A DNA stretch of 64,000 nt from Enteractinococcus coprophilus (GTDB taxonomy: Bacteria > Actinomycetota > Actinomycetes > Actinomycetales > Micrococcaceae). The notes under the pieces were generated by a model. It did no database searches, was not told the origin of the DNA, and saw nothing but the letters and a program-made list of their open reading frames with translations. The stretch spans positions 62,001 through 126,000 of the forward strand of contig NZ_VFOU01000004.1 of NCBI RefSeq assembly GCF_006716305.1, given 5' to 3'. Shown here in pieces: positions 52,550 to 61,669 of the stretch; positions within the stretch are counted from its first letter, which is position 1, and every line of letters starts with the position of its first letter. The position numbers and the translations under genes were made by a program.

Positions 52550-53662
52550 ATGCAAATCAATCCTGGCTTATCGATCACCCATGTGTCAGAGAGCCACATT
52601 CAACTCGGTTCGGGTTTTCGCGCACTGGAGCTTACTGGGGTGACCCGGCCCGTCGCTGATTTCATTCATGAATTGCGTAGCGGAATCATCGATGGCAAAG
52701 AACTTGAGGTAGCCAAACAGTGTCAAGTTACGGAATTCGACTGCCACGTTCTGCTGACGAGGCTCCGTCCAGTCTTGGTTTCAACGCCGACGCCAGAGTT
52801 CTTTGTACGAAGCGAAGACCCAGACCATCGGGGTAGCTTGGCTCGTTTGCGATGCGTCACCCCGGTATTTGCGCGTGGGAAGCTACAAGGCTTGGCAGCA
52901 CGTGACCGCCAAGAATTTCAAACTCAACGCTATGGGGCAGCTCTTCAGATTTTTGGTCTTGGTCGCACGGGTACCGCCCTGACACAAATATTGCGCGATT
53001 CCGGCATCGGCCATCTCAACGTTTGGGATTCCTCCAGAGTGACCTCAGCTGATACCGGCACTGGACTGACAGATAAAGATATCGGGCAAGTACGTTCTCT
53101 CGCCGTGGCTACGGTGAGCAATCCAAAGTATCAGCGACCGGCAGTACATCCCACTGGTTGGTTGAAACAACCAGAACTGGCGACGCTGGCCACGGTGCAG
53201 ATCACTTTAGGGGCCGCCCATGTCGAAACGATCGACCAGGCCAAGAGGCAGCGACATCCATACCTAGCCGTCGTCATACGTGATGATGAAATCGATATTG
53301 GACCGTGGGTCCTCCCCCAGGCAACGGCTTGCCCGTTGTGTTTAGAAGATGCCAGTTCCTATGCCGTTCGTACCCAACGTGCCGCCGCGTTGCATAATAG
53401 CCGAGGCGGTATCGAGACGGTCGCTGGAGCGCACCTGGTCGCAGGACTTATTGCCACAGAGGTCCTAGCCATGGTTGATTCACAAGATTTACGTCACCAA
53501 ATATCCAAAACCAAATATGGTCGCGTACCTGGGCTCCAACTCAATACTTTCACGCGAGTGCACCTCGCCAATGGTTGGGTTCAGACGTTTACCATTGAAC
53601 CGCTACCTGGGTGTTGTATAGCGCTTCACGAACCCAGGATCGCTAATACGTCGGTGCCATAG
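52550..53662 (+). CDS. ThiF/E1-like protein with RRE-type N-terminal domain
   Basis: A 370-residue protein. The first 80 residues (PGLSITHVSESHIQLGSGF, GVTRPVADFIHELRSGI) have the look of the winged-helix leader-peptide binding (RRE) domain found in E1-like TOMM proteins. Residues about 125-330 form a ThiF-type fold with IFGLGRTGTALTQIL and DSSRVTSADT. One CPLC pair (about 264) and a CC near the C-terminus (PLPGCC) could bind zinc. The usual catalytic Arg after the SN motif is not evident, so adenylation is uncertain. No YcaO partner or precursor peptide is visible. It matches the Rv3196 position in Mycobacterium. GAGGAG lies six bases before the ATG. Its 3' end overlaps uvrD2 by 37 bases. 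Confidence 0.72.
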   Translation: MQINPGLSITHVSESHIQLGSGFRALELTGVTRPVADFIHELRSGIIDGKELEVAKQCQVTEFDCHVLLTRLRPVLVSTPTPEFFVRSEDPDHRGSLARLRCVTPVFARGKLQGLAARDRQEFQTQRYGAALQIFGLGRTGTALTQILRDSGIGHLNVWDSSRVTSADTGTGLTDKDIGQVRSLAVATVSNPKYQRPAVHPTGWLKQPELATLATVQITLGAAHVETIDQAKRQRHPYLAVVIRDDEIDIGPWVLPQATACPLCLEDASSYAVRTQRAAALHNSRGGIETVAGAHLVAGLIATEVLAMVDSQDLRHQISKTKYGRVPGLQLNTFTRVHLANGWVQTFTIEPLPGCCIALHEPRIANTSVP

Positions 53663-55719
53663 CGTTCCAGTTTTTTGGGACCAATGCCCGGTAGTTGTCG
53701 AAGCTGTTGCAGGTCCGTGGGCATTTTTTCGGCAATCGCAACCAGTGTCGCATCGGTAAATATAACAAACGCTGGTACCTTGTCAGCGGTCGAAACGGTT
53801 TTGCGCCAGCTGACTAATTTATCGAAGACTTCCGGATCATACGTTGGTGGACAGTCCTGACAGCGACCGATTTTGCGTTCTGCGCCGGTGGATAGAACCG
53901 CTCCGCAGGTCCGACACTTTGCAACCTTCGTCCCTTTGGCACGTCTACCGCGCTGGGAAGAACCTTGTGAGGACTGCTGCACGGTGGTGGCCCGAATCGC
54001 CTGGAGAAATCGTGAAGGACGACGATTTGCCCGCCCTCCAGCGGATCGCGATAACGACCATGACAAATATAACCGAGTTTTTGCCCGAGTGATACCCACA
54101 TAGAACAAGCGGCGTTCTTCATCGACGCTCTTGTCCTCCGTGGCAAAACTAATGGGCATAAGTCCCTCAGTCAGCCCGACAAGAAACACTGCGTCCCACT
54201 CCAATCCCTTGGCTGAGTGAATCGAAGCGAGCGTCACGCCATCCATGACCGGGGCATGCTGGTGGGAAGCACGTTCATCCAGTTCAGCAACCACCACATC
54301 TAACGTGACCTGGTCACCTCGTGCTTCAACAAGATCCTCGGCGAGGTTGACAATGGCATTGAGAGATTCCCACCGCTCACGCACTGCTCCAGACTGTTCT
54401 GGCGCCACGGGCGTATAGCCTAATGATGCCAGCACATCTTTAATGCGAGTGACGACATCACTTCCGGCGACCCCTTCAGCGGATTTGGCGGCCGCGCGTA
54501 GTTGCAAGATGCCGTCGCGAACTTCTCTACGGTTGAAGAACCGTTCCGCACCGCGCACCTGATACGAAACACCCGCATCGCTGAGCGCTTGTTCGAAAAT
54601 TGCAGACTGGGCATTCGTACGAAACAAAATGGCAATATCCGAGCCTTTGTGGCCAGCGGACAATAGTTGTTGGATCTGCGCAGTAACCCATTCGGCTTCC
54701 GCTTGTTCATGGGTGCATTCCGCAAAAACTGGTGCCGCTCCGGACTCCCGTTGTGATATCAATTCCAAAGGCTCTGGCCATCGCGGCATGCCAGATCGGT
54801 GTGCTTTGGTCCGTTCAAGCAGCAGCCTATTGGCAAGATCGACGATCTGCGGCGTCGAACGATAATCTCGGATCAGTTTGATCTGAGTAGCATCAGGAAA
54901 CTCTTGGCCGAAGTCCAGCAGATAGTCAGCCGTTGCCCCGGTAAACGAGTAGATGGTCTGGGAAGTATCTCCCACAACGCATAGATCATCTCGATCGCCC
55001 AGCCAGGCTTTAAGCAGCCGGTATTGTAGCGGTGAGACGTCCTGGAATTCGTCCACCAAGAAGATCCGGTACTGTTTACGGACTGTCGCGGCAATCCGAG
55101 GCTCGGATTCTAGAATGCCCACCATGATCAACAAGACATCTTCAAAATCGATCAATCCCCGATCAGATTTGAGGTCCTCGTAAGCTTGGAATAGTCGAGT
55201 CGTGGCAATGAGGTCCCAGCCAGCTGGCATTGTGCGCTGGGTAGCCTGCTGGTGATAGGTCTGCGGCGTGAGCATATTGAATTTTGCCCATTCAATTTCA
55301 CCGGCGAGATCTCGAATCGTGGCTTTATCGGTGCTCATGCGCAACCGTTGGGCCGCCTCCATGATGAGGTGGGTTTTGTGTTCCACAAGTCGTGGCATAT
55401 CCCCGCCCACAGCGTGTTGCCAGAAATACTGCAACTGACTGAGAGCGGCCGCGTGGAAGGTTCTGGCTTGAACACCGTGAGCACCGAGGTCGCGAAGTCG
55501 CGAGCGCATTTCCGCCGCAGCTCGTGCGGTAAACGTCACGGCAAGCACGTTATACGGGTTGTAGACGCCAGTGGCGACCCCATATGCAATTCGGTGAGTG
55601 ATCGCTCGCGTTTTGCCGGTTCCGGCACCGGCAAGGATTCGTACTGGTCCGCGCAACGCGGTAGCTGCCTGACGTTGCTCGGCGTCTAAGCCAGCGAGGA
55701 TTTCTTCTGGGTTCTGCAA
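53626..55719 (-). CDS. uvrD2: ATP-dependent DNA helicase UvrD2 with HRDC domain
   Basis: A 697-residue superfamily 1A helicase with Walker A GAGTGKT (31-37), motif II VDEFQDVSPLQ, motif VI region VGITRAKTRLYLSWS, a zinc-binding four-Cys segment (CRTCGAVLS, CQDCP) and a C-terminal HRDC domain (VSWRKTVSTADKVPAFVIF, LRQLPGIGPKKLERYG). This architecture is that of actinobacterial UvrD2, a DNA-repair and replication helicase. It follows nudC by one base on the same strand. Confidence 0.95.
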   Translation of the reverse strand: MQNPEEILAGLDAEQRQAATALRGPVRILAGAGTGKTRAITHRIAYGVATGVYNPYNVLAVTFTARAAAEMRSRLRDLGAHGVQARTFHAAALSQLQYFWQHAVGGDMPRLVEHKTHLIMEAAQRLRMSTDKATIRDLAGEIEWAKFNMLTPQTYHQQATQRTMPAGWDLIATTRLFQAYEDLKSDRGLIDFEDVLLIMVGILESEPRIAATVRKQYRIFLVDEFQDVSPLQYRLLKAWLGDRDDLCVVGDTSQTIYSFTGATADYLLDFGQEFPDATQIKLIRDYRSTPQIVDLANRLLLERTKAHRSGMPRWPEPLELISQRESGAAPVFAECTHEQAEAEWVTAQIQQLLSAGHKGSDIAILFRTNAQSAIFEQALSDAGVSYQVRGAERFFNRREVRDGILQLRAAAKSAEGVAGSDVVTRIKDVLASLGYTPVAPEQSGAVRERWESLNAIVNLAEDLVEARGDQVTLDVVVAELDERASHQHAPVMDGVTLASIHSAKGLEWDAVFLVGLTEGLMPISFATEDKSVDEERRLFYVGITRAKTRLYLSWSLSRSAGGRANRRPSRFLQAIRATTVQQSSQGSSQRGRRAKGTKVAKCRTCGAVLSTGAERKIGRCQDCPPTYDPEVFDKLVSWRKTVSTADKVPAFVIFTDATLVAIAEKMPTDLQQLRQLPGIGPKKLERYGTDVLAILGS

Positions 55720-55720
55720 A

Positions 55721-56725
55721 TTAATTCTCTAAAGTTCTGGGTTGTGGCAATGGTCCACCGTACCAGTGACGTAGTAAATGGTGCGCAATTGAAGACGCAC
55801 CGGGGATATACATTCGACCGTTTTCTACCTCGTCACGCAGTTCATCTCGGCTAAACCAGCGCACCTCAGCGATTTCTTCTTTATCAGCTGTGGCGTCGTC
55901 AGGTCGATCCGTGCGACCTAGGAAGCCTAACATCAGCGATTGCGGGAAGGGCCAGGGTTGTGACCCCATATATTTGACACCATCGACAACGACCTGGGAT
56001 TCTTCATAGACTTCACGTTTTACCGCAGCTTCCAATGACTCCCCAGGTTCTACAAAGCCGGCTAATGCGGAATAGCGTTTATCACCCCAGGCTTTGTTAT
56101 TGCCGAGTAAGGCCCGGTCGCTGGAGTCGGTGATGAGCATGATGACGGCTGGATCAGTTCGTGGGAAATGCTCGGAGCCATCTTGGGGGCACACCTGTAC
56201 CCAACCAGAGGATTTATGTTGCGTTTTGGTACCGCATCGTGGGCAGTATTTATTGACCTTATGCCAGTTGGCGATGGCCACTGCGGACACAAAGATACCG
56301 ACGTCGCGATCATCTAAGCCTGCTGCAATATCGAAGACTCCAAGCCAATCGATATAGTCGGGATGTTCGACACTCATGCCCCCCACCTGCGGGTCCTTCA
56401 AGCTTGGAGCCGCGGCTTTCGAGTCGGCAACCAGCAAAATAATTTCAACGTGTTCGGCAGCCGGTTCGACAAACTGACTATGTTGAGCCCGGTGATGGGC
56501 CGAACGACCCAGGTAGACCGCGCCTGCTGGTAGTTCACCTTGTGGTGCTGTCAGGACAATCTGACCTGCATAAACCGGAGCCGTCCGACCGTGCAACCAC
56601 AGAATCCTGGTGTTGGGACGTTCCCAGAGTTGAGTCAATAAGGTTTCATCATCTCTCAGTTCAGTGCCGCGGTCGACATCGTCGCGGGCCAGGGGCAATC
56701 GTCCAAGATCGGGCAGCATATCCAT
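55721..56725 (-). CDS. nudC: NAD(+) diphosphatase / NAD-decapping Nudix hydrolase
   Basis: A 334-residue enzyme that cleaves NADH to NMNH and AMP and removes NAD caps from RNA. It has an N-terminal domain, a zinc ribbon with Cys161, Cys164 and Cys179 (the fourth position is Asp182, so zinc coordination may differ), the Nudix box GFVEPGESLEAAVKREVYEE, and the NudC signature SQPWPFPQS. It lies directly upstream of uvrD2, the order of Rv3199c-Rv3198c. Confidence 0.94.
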   Translation of the reverse strand: MDMLPDLGRLPLARDDVDRGTELRDDETLLTQLWERPNTRILWLHGRTAPVYAGQIVLTAPQGELPAGAVYLGRSAHHRAQHSQFVEPAAEHVEIILLVADSKAAAPSLKDPQVGGMSVEHPDYIDWLGVFDIAAGLDDRDVGIFVSAVAIANWHKVNKYCPRCGTKTQHKSSGWVQVCPQDGSEHFPRTDPAVIMLITDSSDRALLGNNKAWGDKRYSALAGFVEPGESLEAAVKREVYEESQVVVDGVKYMGSQPWPFPQSLMLGFLGRTDRPDDATADKEEIAEVRWFSRDELRDEVENGRMYIPGASSIAHHLLRHWYGGPLPQPRTLEN

Positions 56726-56813
56726 AAAATCCAGCTTAGTCTGTGACCCGAGTTTTTCGACTCACCATTGCTGTGCTCACCAACCGGTTGCGATCACGCG
56801 TAAGGTAGATGTG

Positions 56814-58193
56814 ATGAAACGTACCGCCATGGAACTTGCTGCACTGGCCTCGGCCGCCATGCCGGGGCTTGATATTGTCCAAGCCGCCGCGTCGCCTGAC
56901 GATCCGCGTGCCTTTGACTCGGCCATAGTGACTGACACCGACAATAATCACTGGCGTGTGCGTGCACCACGGAACTCTCAGGCTGCCTTCCGCTTAGAAA
57001 CTGAGATCCAAGTGTTGTCGGGTTTTACCCCGGCGATCAGAGCTCACCTACCATTTCGCGTTCCGTCCGTCGCTGGCGCTGTGCAAATTGATGGGCTACG
57101 AACCTTCATCTATCACCAGATGCCGGGCGAGCCCGTCGATCTCGGCACCATCACGCATGCAGAGACCCAAACCATTGATGATATTGGCAGAATCATTGCT
57201 GCGATTCACAAACTGCCCAGCGCAGTGGTCGAAACCGCAGATCTGCCCGCCTATGGTGCTGAGCAATCCCGAGCCCGGCTGCTATCTGAGCTCGACCAAA
57301 TGGCACTGACTGGTAAAGTGCCAGCCGATCTGTTGCGTCGTTGGGAAAATGCTTTTGAAGAACGCCAGATGTGGACCTTTATCCCTCGGGTGGTCCACGG
57401 GGATTTTGATGAAACCTCACTGCTGATCGATCGCAACCGGGCGGTAGGAGTGACAGCATGGACCGACCTGCACATCGGTGATCCAGCACGAGATTTCATG
57501 TGGCTAGCCTCTACAGGATCCATCGAATTTCGGGATGCCGTCATTTCGGCCTATCACCGACACATGGACTTGCCCGCAGATCAGGTAGATCTGCACCTGA
57601 TGCGCCGCGCCGCGCTAGCTGCTGAGTTCTCGTTGGGTAAATACCTCATGTCTGGTATTCATGCTTCCGATAAAGACGTCATTGCCGAAGCCCAGTCAAT
57701 GCTGCGGGATTTGTCTGCGGACGTTGACTACACGGGTGGGCACGATATTGGTCAGCAGTTCTGGGAGCCTGTGGCCCCACCCGAACCACTCGTCGGTAAT
57801 GATGAGCGTGACGCTGAGGCTGAGGCCGAACCAGCTGTCTGGTCTGAGTACGAGCCAGCCGAAAATGCAACGCAAAAAGACTTTGACGATGACACCGAAA
57901 CGGCTCAGGCTCAGCTCACCGTCGAGCCAGATGCAACGCAAGACACAGAGTCTGCTAGCACGGAAATTCCAGAAGAATCCGCAGAGACTGTCTCGGGACC
58001 CGATCAGCCGGACGATGCTGTCGAACACACGCCACAGACGGCGCGCGAGGATAGTGGTGCAGAACTGATTGTGCATTCACTATCAGAAGATGACCAAATC
58101 ATCCGTCACGATGTTCCCCAGCCAGCAGCCGAAGATGAAGACACCCAACCTATATCGTGGAAAGTGGTGCAAGAAAACCTGCGCCGGGACTAG
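56814..58193 (+). CDS. Aminoglycoside-phosphotransferase-fold protein, likely pseudokinase, with acidic tail
   Basis: A 459-residue protein. Residues 1-300 have the APH/choline-kinase fold (RTFIYHQMPGEPVDL, RVVHGDFDETSLLID, IGDPARDFMWLAS). His195-Gly196-Asp197 keeps the catalytic Asp, but the following Asn is Ser202, and the metal-binding Asp normally just before the conserved Trp is Ala215 (GVTAWTD). The C-terminal 140 residues are strongly acidic and of low complexity (Asp, Glu, Thr, Gln). Homology would prompt the name macrolide phosphotransferase, but enzyme activity is doubtful. The ATG at 56814 is preceded by AAGG. Its stop overlaps the adnB stop by four bases. Confidence 0.8.
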   Translation: MKRTAMELAALASAAMPGLDIVQAAASPDDPRAFDSAIVTDTDNNHWRVRAPRNSQAAFRLETEIQVLSGFTPAIRAHLPFRVPSVAGAVQIDGLRTFIYHQMPGEPVDLGTITHAETQTIDDIGRIIAAIHKLPSAVVETADLPAYGAEQSRARLLSELDQMALTGKVPADLLRRWENAFEERQMWTFIPRVVHGDFDETSLLIDRNRAVGVTAWTDLHIGDPARDFMWLASTGSIEFRDAVISAYHRHMDLPADQVDLHLMRRAALAAEFSLGKYLMSGIHASDKDVIAEAQSMLRDLSADVDYTGGHDIGQQFWEPVAPPEPLVGNDERDAEAEAEPAVWSEYEPAENATQKDFDDDTETAQAQLTVEPDATQDTESASTEIPEESAETVSGPDQPDDAVEHTPQTAREDSGAELIVHSLSEDDQIIRHDVPQPAAEDEDTQPISWKVVQENLRRD

Positions 58194-61100
58194 TTCCCAG
58201 AGGACTCGTCGCCAAATGCTGCGGCCAGCAGTTTTTCGAGTTGTTGTGCGGTAGCGAAATCTTGCGGGGTTTTTTCAATCCCGTGAGCTAAGTACACGAA
58301 TTTTCCGGTGATGTTCTCCAACGGGATACCGTGAAGACGTGACCAGGCGAGACGGTAGATCGCTAGCTGCAGACTCCGATGTGGCATCTCTGCATCGCTG
58401 GGGACTCGACCGGTTTTCCAATCCACCAGTTCCCATCTAGCTTCGGGATCAAACGCTATATTCGGGTCTCCCCCGCTACGAAACACCGCGTCAATACGAC
58501 CGCGAAGCGTGAGCCCCGCAACCGAAGTTTCTACTGCGGCTTCGATCATGACCGGAGTTTTCTCAGCCCAATCCGAGGCTTCGAATTTTTCTCGAAGCTC
58601 CGCTAGCCCGGTGACTTCATCCCACTCGGCATCCACTAAGACTTCGGTGTCTTCAATATCTAGCATCGGGGTCATCCCGGGCCGGTTTTTGGTGTAGAAG
58701 TGTTCGATCCACTCGTGAACTAGTGTGCCTTCGCGTGCTGCTGCTGTGGGACGCTGTGGCATCGGTCGCCGGATCTGACGTGCGACGGCATCCGGGTTCT
58801 GTGCTAGCTCTACAAAACGGCTCGTGGAGATGTGTTCGGGCATCGGTACGTCATGGTTGACTGGCATATTGGCTCGATCCAATACCCAGTCGATGCGTTG
58901 AGCGAGGTCGGCGTCGAGCTCAATCGGTGTGGTTGAGGCGCGACGAACGCGCCGGGCCGCACCTGTCAGCGCTTCCCTACGCGGATGACTCCGACGCACC
59001 TGTACAGAGTCTGGGCGTGGTTCGGGCAGTCTGCCATCGCTGCGGGCTTCGACCTGATAATGCACCGGTCCATCCAGCGGATCATACGGCCACTGTGCGA
59101 CAAGTGCCTTCGCCCGGCGCGGGTTTTCTTCAGGGAACTCCTCGGCCCAATGAGCTTTCTGATCGAGCCCGTAATGCTCATCGTAGGCGACCATTTCTTC
59201 CAAGAAGATCGACTTTGCTTGTGGTCGACTCGAGGTGCCTTCCCAATAAGAACCTGAGACCCACAGCAGGTCTTTGGCGCGAGTGAAGGCCACATACGCA
59301 AGACGGCGGGCCTCTTCCAATTCATGGAGCTGAACCTTTTGTTTAAGGCTCAGTACCTCACGCCCGTGCGTCTCCGACAGTTCTTCAGCCATCTTGGCTG
59401 TGAGCGTGTCGACCCCCGACAGTCCCGCCCACTCGCGGCGGTCAGCTGCCATCTCGTGATCCCACGACGGCAGGGTCGCACAGTCGCCCCGCAGAGGCCA
59501 CGGTAGATCCCCGCGGCTAGTGCTGGTCCATAAATCGACTTTCGTCCCGGGGAACGTATTTTGTGTCAGCCCCGGCACGAAGACCGCATCCCACTCCAGG
59601 CCTTTTGAAGCGTGCATGGTCATGATCTGAACTGCACCGGGTTTAGGTTGTTCCGGTGGCATGTCAAGACCGTCCTCCTCATCAGCGGCAGTTTCAAGCC
59701 ACGTCAGAAATGTGATGAGGTCCAGGGTACGAGTCTGATCTGCAGAAGCTTGGAAGCTTTCGGCGATGCGCAGGAATTCATCAAGGTATCGGCGTGCATC
59801 TACCGAATGGTTTCCGGGGCGCACACCGACTTCAACTCCCAGCCCGGTGATGTTTTCGATGTGCCGGATGAGCGTCGGGATTGGCAAATGGATTTGACGC
59901 ATCAGGTCGCTGATGAAGTCTCGGAGAGCATGAAGTCGTTGGAATCCGGCGTCGCTGAAAGTCTGGCCTTTGCTACTGACCCAATTTTCTTTCGGCAAGC
60001 GCAAGAGTGCACTGACCATGGAGGGGTGATCGATATCTTCCAGTGCCGAGGTGTCGGCGTCCAGCGGGTCGTTGCGCGTTTGGTATTCCAAAGTGCGAGC
60101 GAACTGGTTGAGGCCCCAGAGATCCTCGGGGCCGATGCGCCAGCGAGCATTGGTTAGCAAGCGCAGCAAACCATCTGATTCCTGTGGTTCAGCTAAGACT
60201 TTGAGAATCGCAACAATTTCGATGACTTCAGGAATCGTCAACAGCCCCGCTAGACCCACCACTTCATAGGAAATGCCGCGGGCTTCGAGTGCTTCGATCA
60301 GAGGATCGAACTGTTTCTTTGTCCGGCATAAGATTGCTGCCGTGGTGGTGCCATCTGCCACACCGAGGTCTTGGATGCGTTCGGCTAGGTGGCTGGCTTC
60401 TTCATCTGCTGAGTCGAACCAGTTCAGTTCTACTGTGCCAGACCCTGCGCCGGGCCGGGCCTGCAGTTCGGGAATTACATGCCCGGAATCGGCTTGGTCA
60501 CGCAACGGTTGGGCTACGTGGTTGGCCATGTCCAGGATGCCGCGACTATTACGCCACGCCGTGGTCAACACCAGTTGTTGGGCACCAAATTCTTCAACGA
60601 ATGAAAAAAGCTGTCCGGCGGATGCTCCCCGGAAGCCGTATATCGACTGGTTGGGGTCGCCGACCGCCGTTACCGAGTGTGGCGACTGTGTTCCGTCGCC
60701 ACGACCATAGAGATAGGAGAACAACTTCAGTTGGGCGTGCGAGGTGTCTTGGAACTCATCGAGCAGCACGATTTTATATTTTTCACGCTCGATGGCTCGC
60801 ACTTCGGGAAGCTGCGTGGCGATCAGGGCGGCATAGCGCACTAGGTCGCCATAGTCCATGACGTTGTTAGCCTTTTTGAGCTCGAGGTAATCCGCGACCA
60901 TATCAGCGATTTTGCTTCGGAGTTTCAGACTCGTGAAGATCGAGTTGGTGTTCGCCGTGGGTTTACCTTCGGGGAGGCCCTGCCCGAAGGTAAACATTTC
61001 AGCCAGTGCATCTTTCACTCGGGCTGGTTCTACCAGATGTTCGGCACAGTCACCGGCAAGTTTGGACACAGCTTTAATTGTCGAGGACAGCGGCCTATCG

Positions 61101-61669
61101 CGCACGCCGTCGGCGATACTGGCGGCTAGATCTTCCGACTCGACATCGGAGACGTCGATATCGGCATCGTGTTCGCGCACCACTTCGGTGATGAACTGGT
61201 GGGTCTCTGCTCCGCCGATCAACCGCGAATCTGGTTCGACCCCGATGCGCAGTCCGTGATCAGCGACCAACATATTGGCATAGGAGTGATACGTGGTGAC
61301 GGTGGCCTGACCGATATCGGTGGTGTCGAAGTCCAGTTCGATATCTTCGCGAGCAGCAAGCCGCTCAATGGCTGTGTTGATTCGGGTTTCAAGTTCCCCC
61401 GCAGCTTTACGGGTGAAGGTCACGCCCAAAACTTCTTCGGGCCGGACATAACCATTGGCGATGAGCCAGATGACCCGGTCGGTCATGGTGTGGGTCTTGC
61501 CCGAACCAGCGCCAGCGACCACCAGGAGAGGATCAGGTCCCGCTTCGATAATCGCGGTTTGTTCATCCGTTGGGTACAGGCGAGTGGCCGCGGGCTTGTG
61601 GTCTTCGAGCAGGTCGGTCAGCTCGCGTGCGGTATAGCGCGGTGCATGTCCCCACGTTAGATCAGCCAT
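58190..61669 (-). CDS. adnB: AdnB-like helicase-nuclease subunit
   Basis: A 1159-residue UvrD-type helicase with a C-terminal RecB-family nuclease. Walker A is GAGSGKT (53-59), motif II LLDEFQDTSHAQL, motif III GDPNQSIYGFRGAS, motif VI VAFTRAKDLLWVSG. The nuclease motif is WELVDWKTG near the C-terminus. It corresponds to mycobacterial Rv3201c, the active motor of AdnAB, which resects DNA double-strand breaks for recombination. It overlaps the adnA gene by 13 bases, so the two are translated together. Confidence 0.93.
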   Translation of the reverse strand: MADLTWGHAPRYTARELTDLLEDHKPAATRLYPTDEQTAIIEAGPDPLLVVAGAGSGKTHTMTDRVIWLIANGYVRPEEVLGVTFTRKAAGELETRINTAIERLAAREDIELDFDTTDIGQATVTTYHSYANMLVADHGLRIGVEPDSRLIGGAETHQFITEVVREHDADIDVSDVESEDLAASIADGVRDRPLSSTIKAVSKLAGDCAEHLVEPARVKDALAEMFTFGQGLPEGKPTANTNSIFTSLKLRSKIADMVADYLELKKANNVMDYGDLVRYAALIATQLPEVRAIEREKYKIVLLDEFQDTSHAQLKLFSYLYGRGDGTQSPHSVTAVGDPNQSIYGFRGASAGQLFSFVEEFGAQQLVLTTAWRNSRGILDMANHVAQPLRDQADSGHVIPELQARPGAGSGTVELNWFDSADEEASHLAERIQDLGVADGTTTAAILCRTKKQFDPLIEALEARGISYEVVGLAGLLTIPEVIEIVAILKVLAEPQESDGLLRLLTNARWRIGPEDLWGLNQFARTLEYQTRNDPLDADTSALEDIDHPSMVSALLRLPKENWVSSKGQTFSDAGFQRLHALRDFISDLMRQIHLPIPTLIRHIENITGLGVEVGVRPGNHSVDARRYLDEFLRIAESFQASADQTRTLDLITFLTWLETAADEEDGLDMPPEQPKPGAVQIMTMHASKGLEWDAVFVPGLTQNTFPGTKVDLWTSTSRGDLPWPLRGDCATLPSWDHEMAADRREWAGLSGVDTLTAKMAEELSETHGREVLSLKQKVQLHELEEARRLAYVAFTRAKDLLWVSGSYWEGTSSRPQAKSIFLEEMVAYDEHYGLDQKAHWAEEFPEENPRRAKALVAQWPYDPLDGPVHYQVEARSDGRLPEPRPDSVQVRRSHPRREALTGAARRVRRASTTPIELDADLAQRIDWVLDRANMPVNHDVPMPEHISTSRFVELAQNPDAVARQIRRPMPQRPTAAAREGTLVHEWIEHFYTKNRPGMTPMLDIEDTEVLVDAEWDEVTGLAELREKFEASDWAEKTPVMIEAAVETSVAGLTLRGRIDAVFRSGGDPNIAFDPEARWELVDWKTGRVPSDAEMPHRSLQLAIYRLAWSRLHGIPLENITGKFVYLAHGIEKTPQDFATAQQLEKLLAAAFGDESSGN

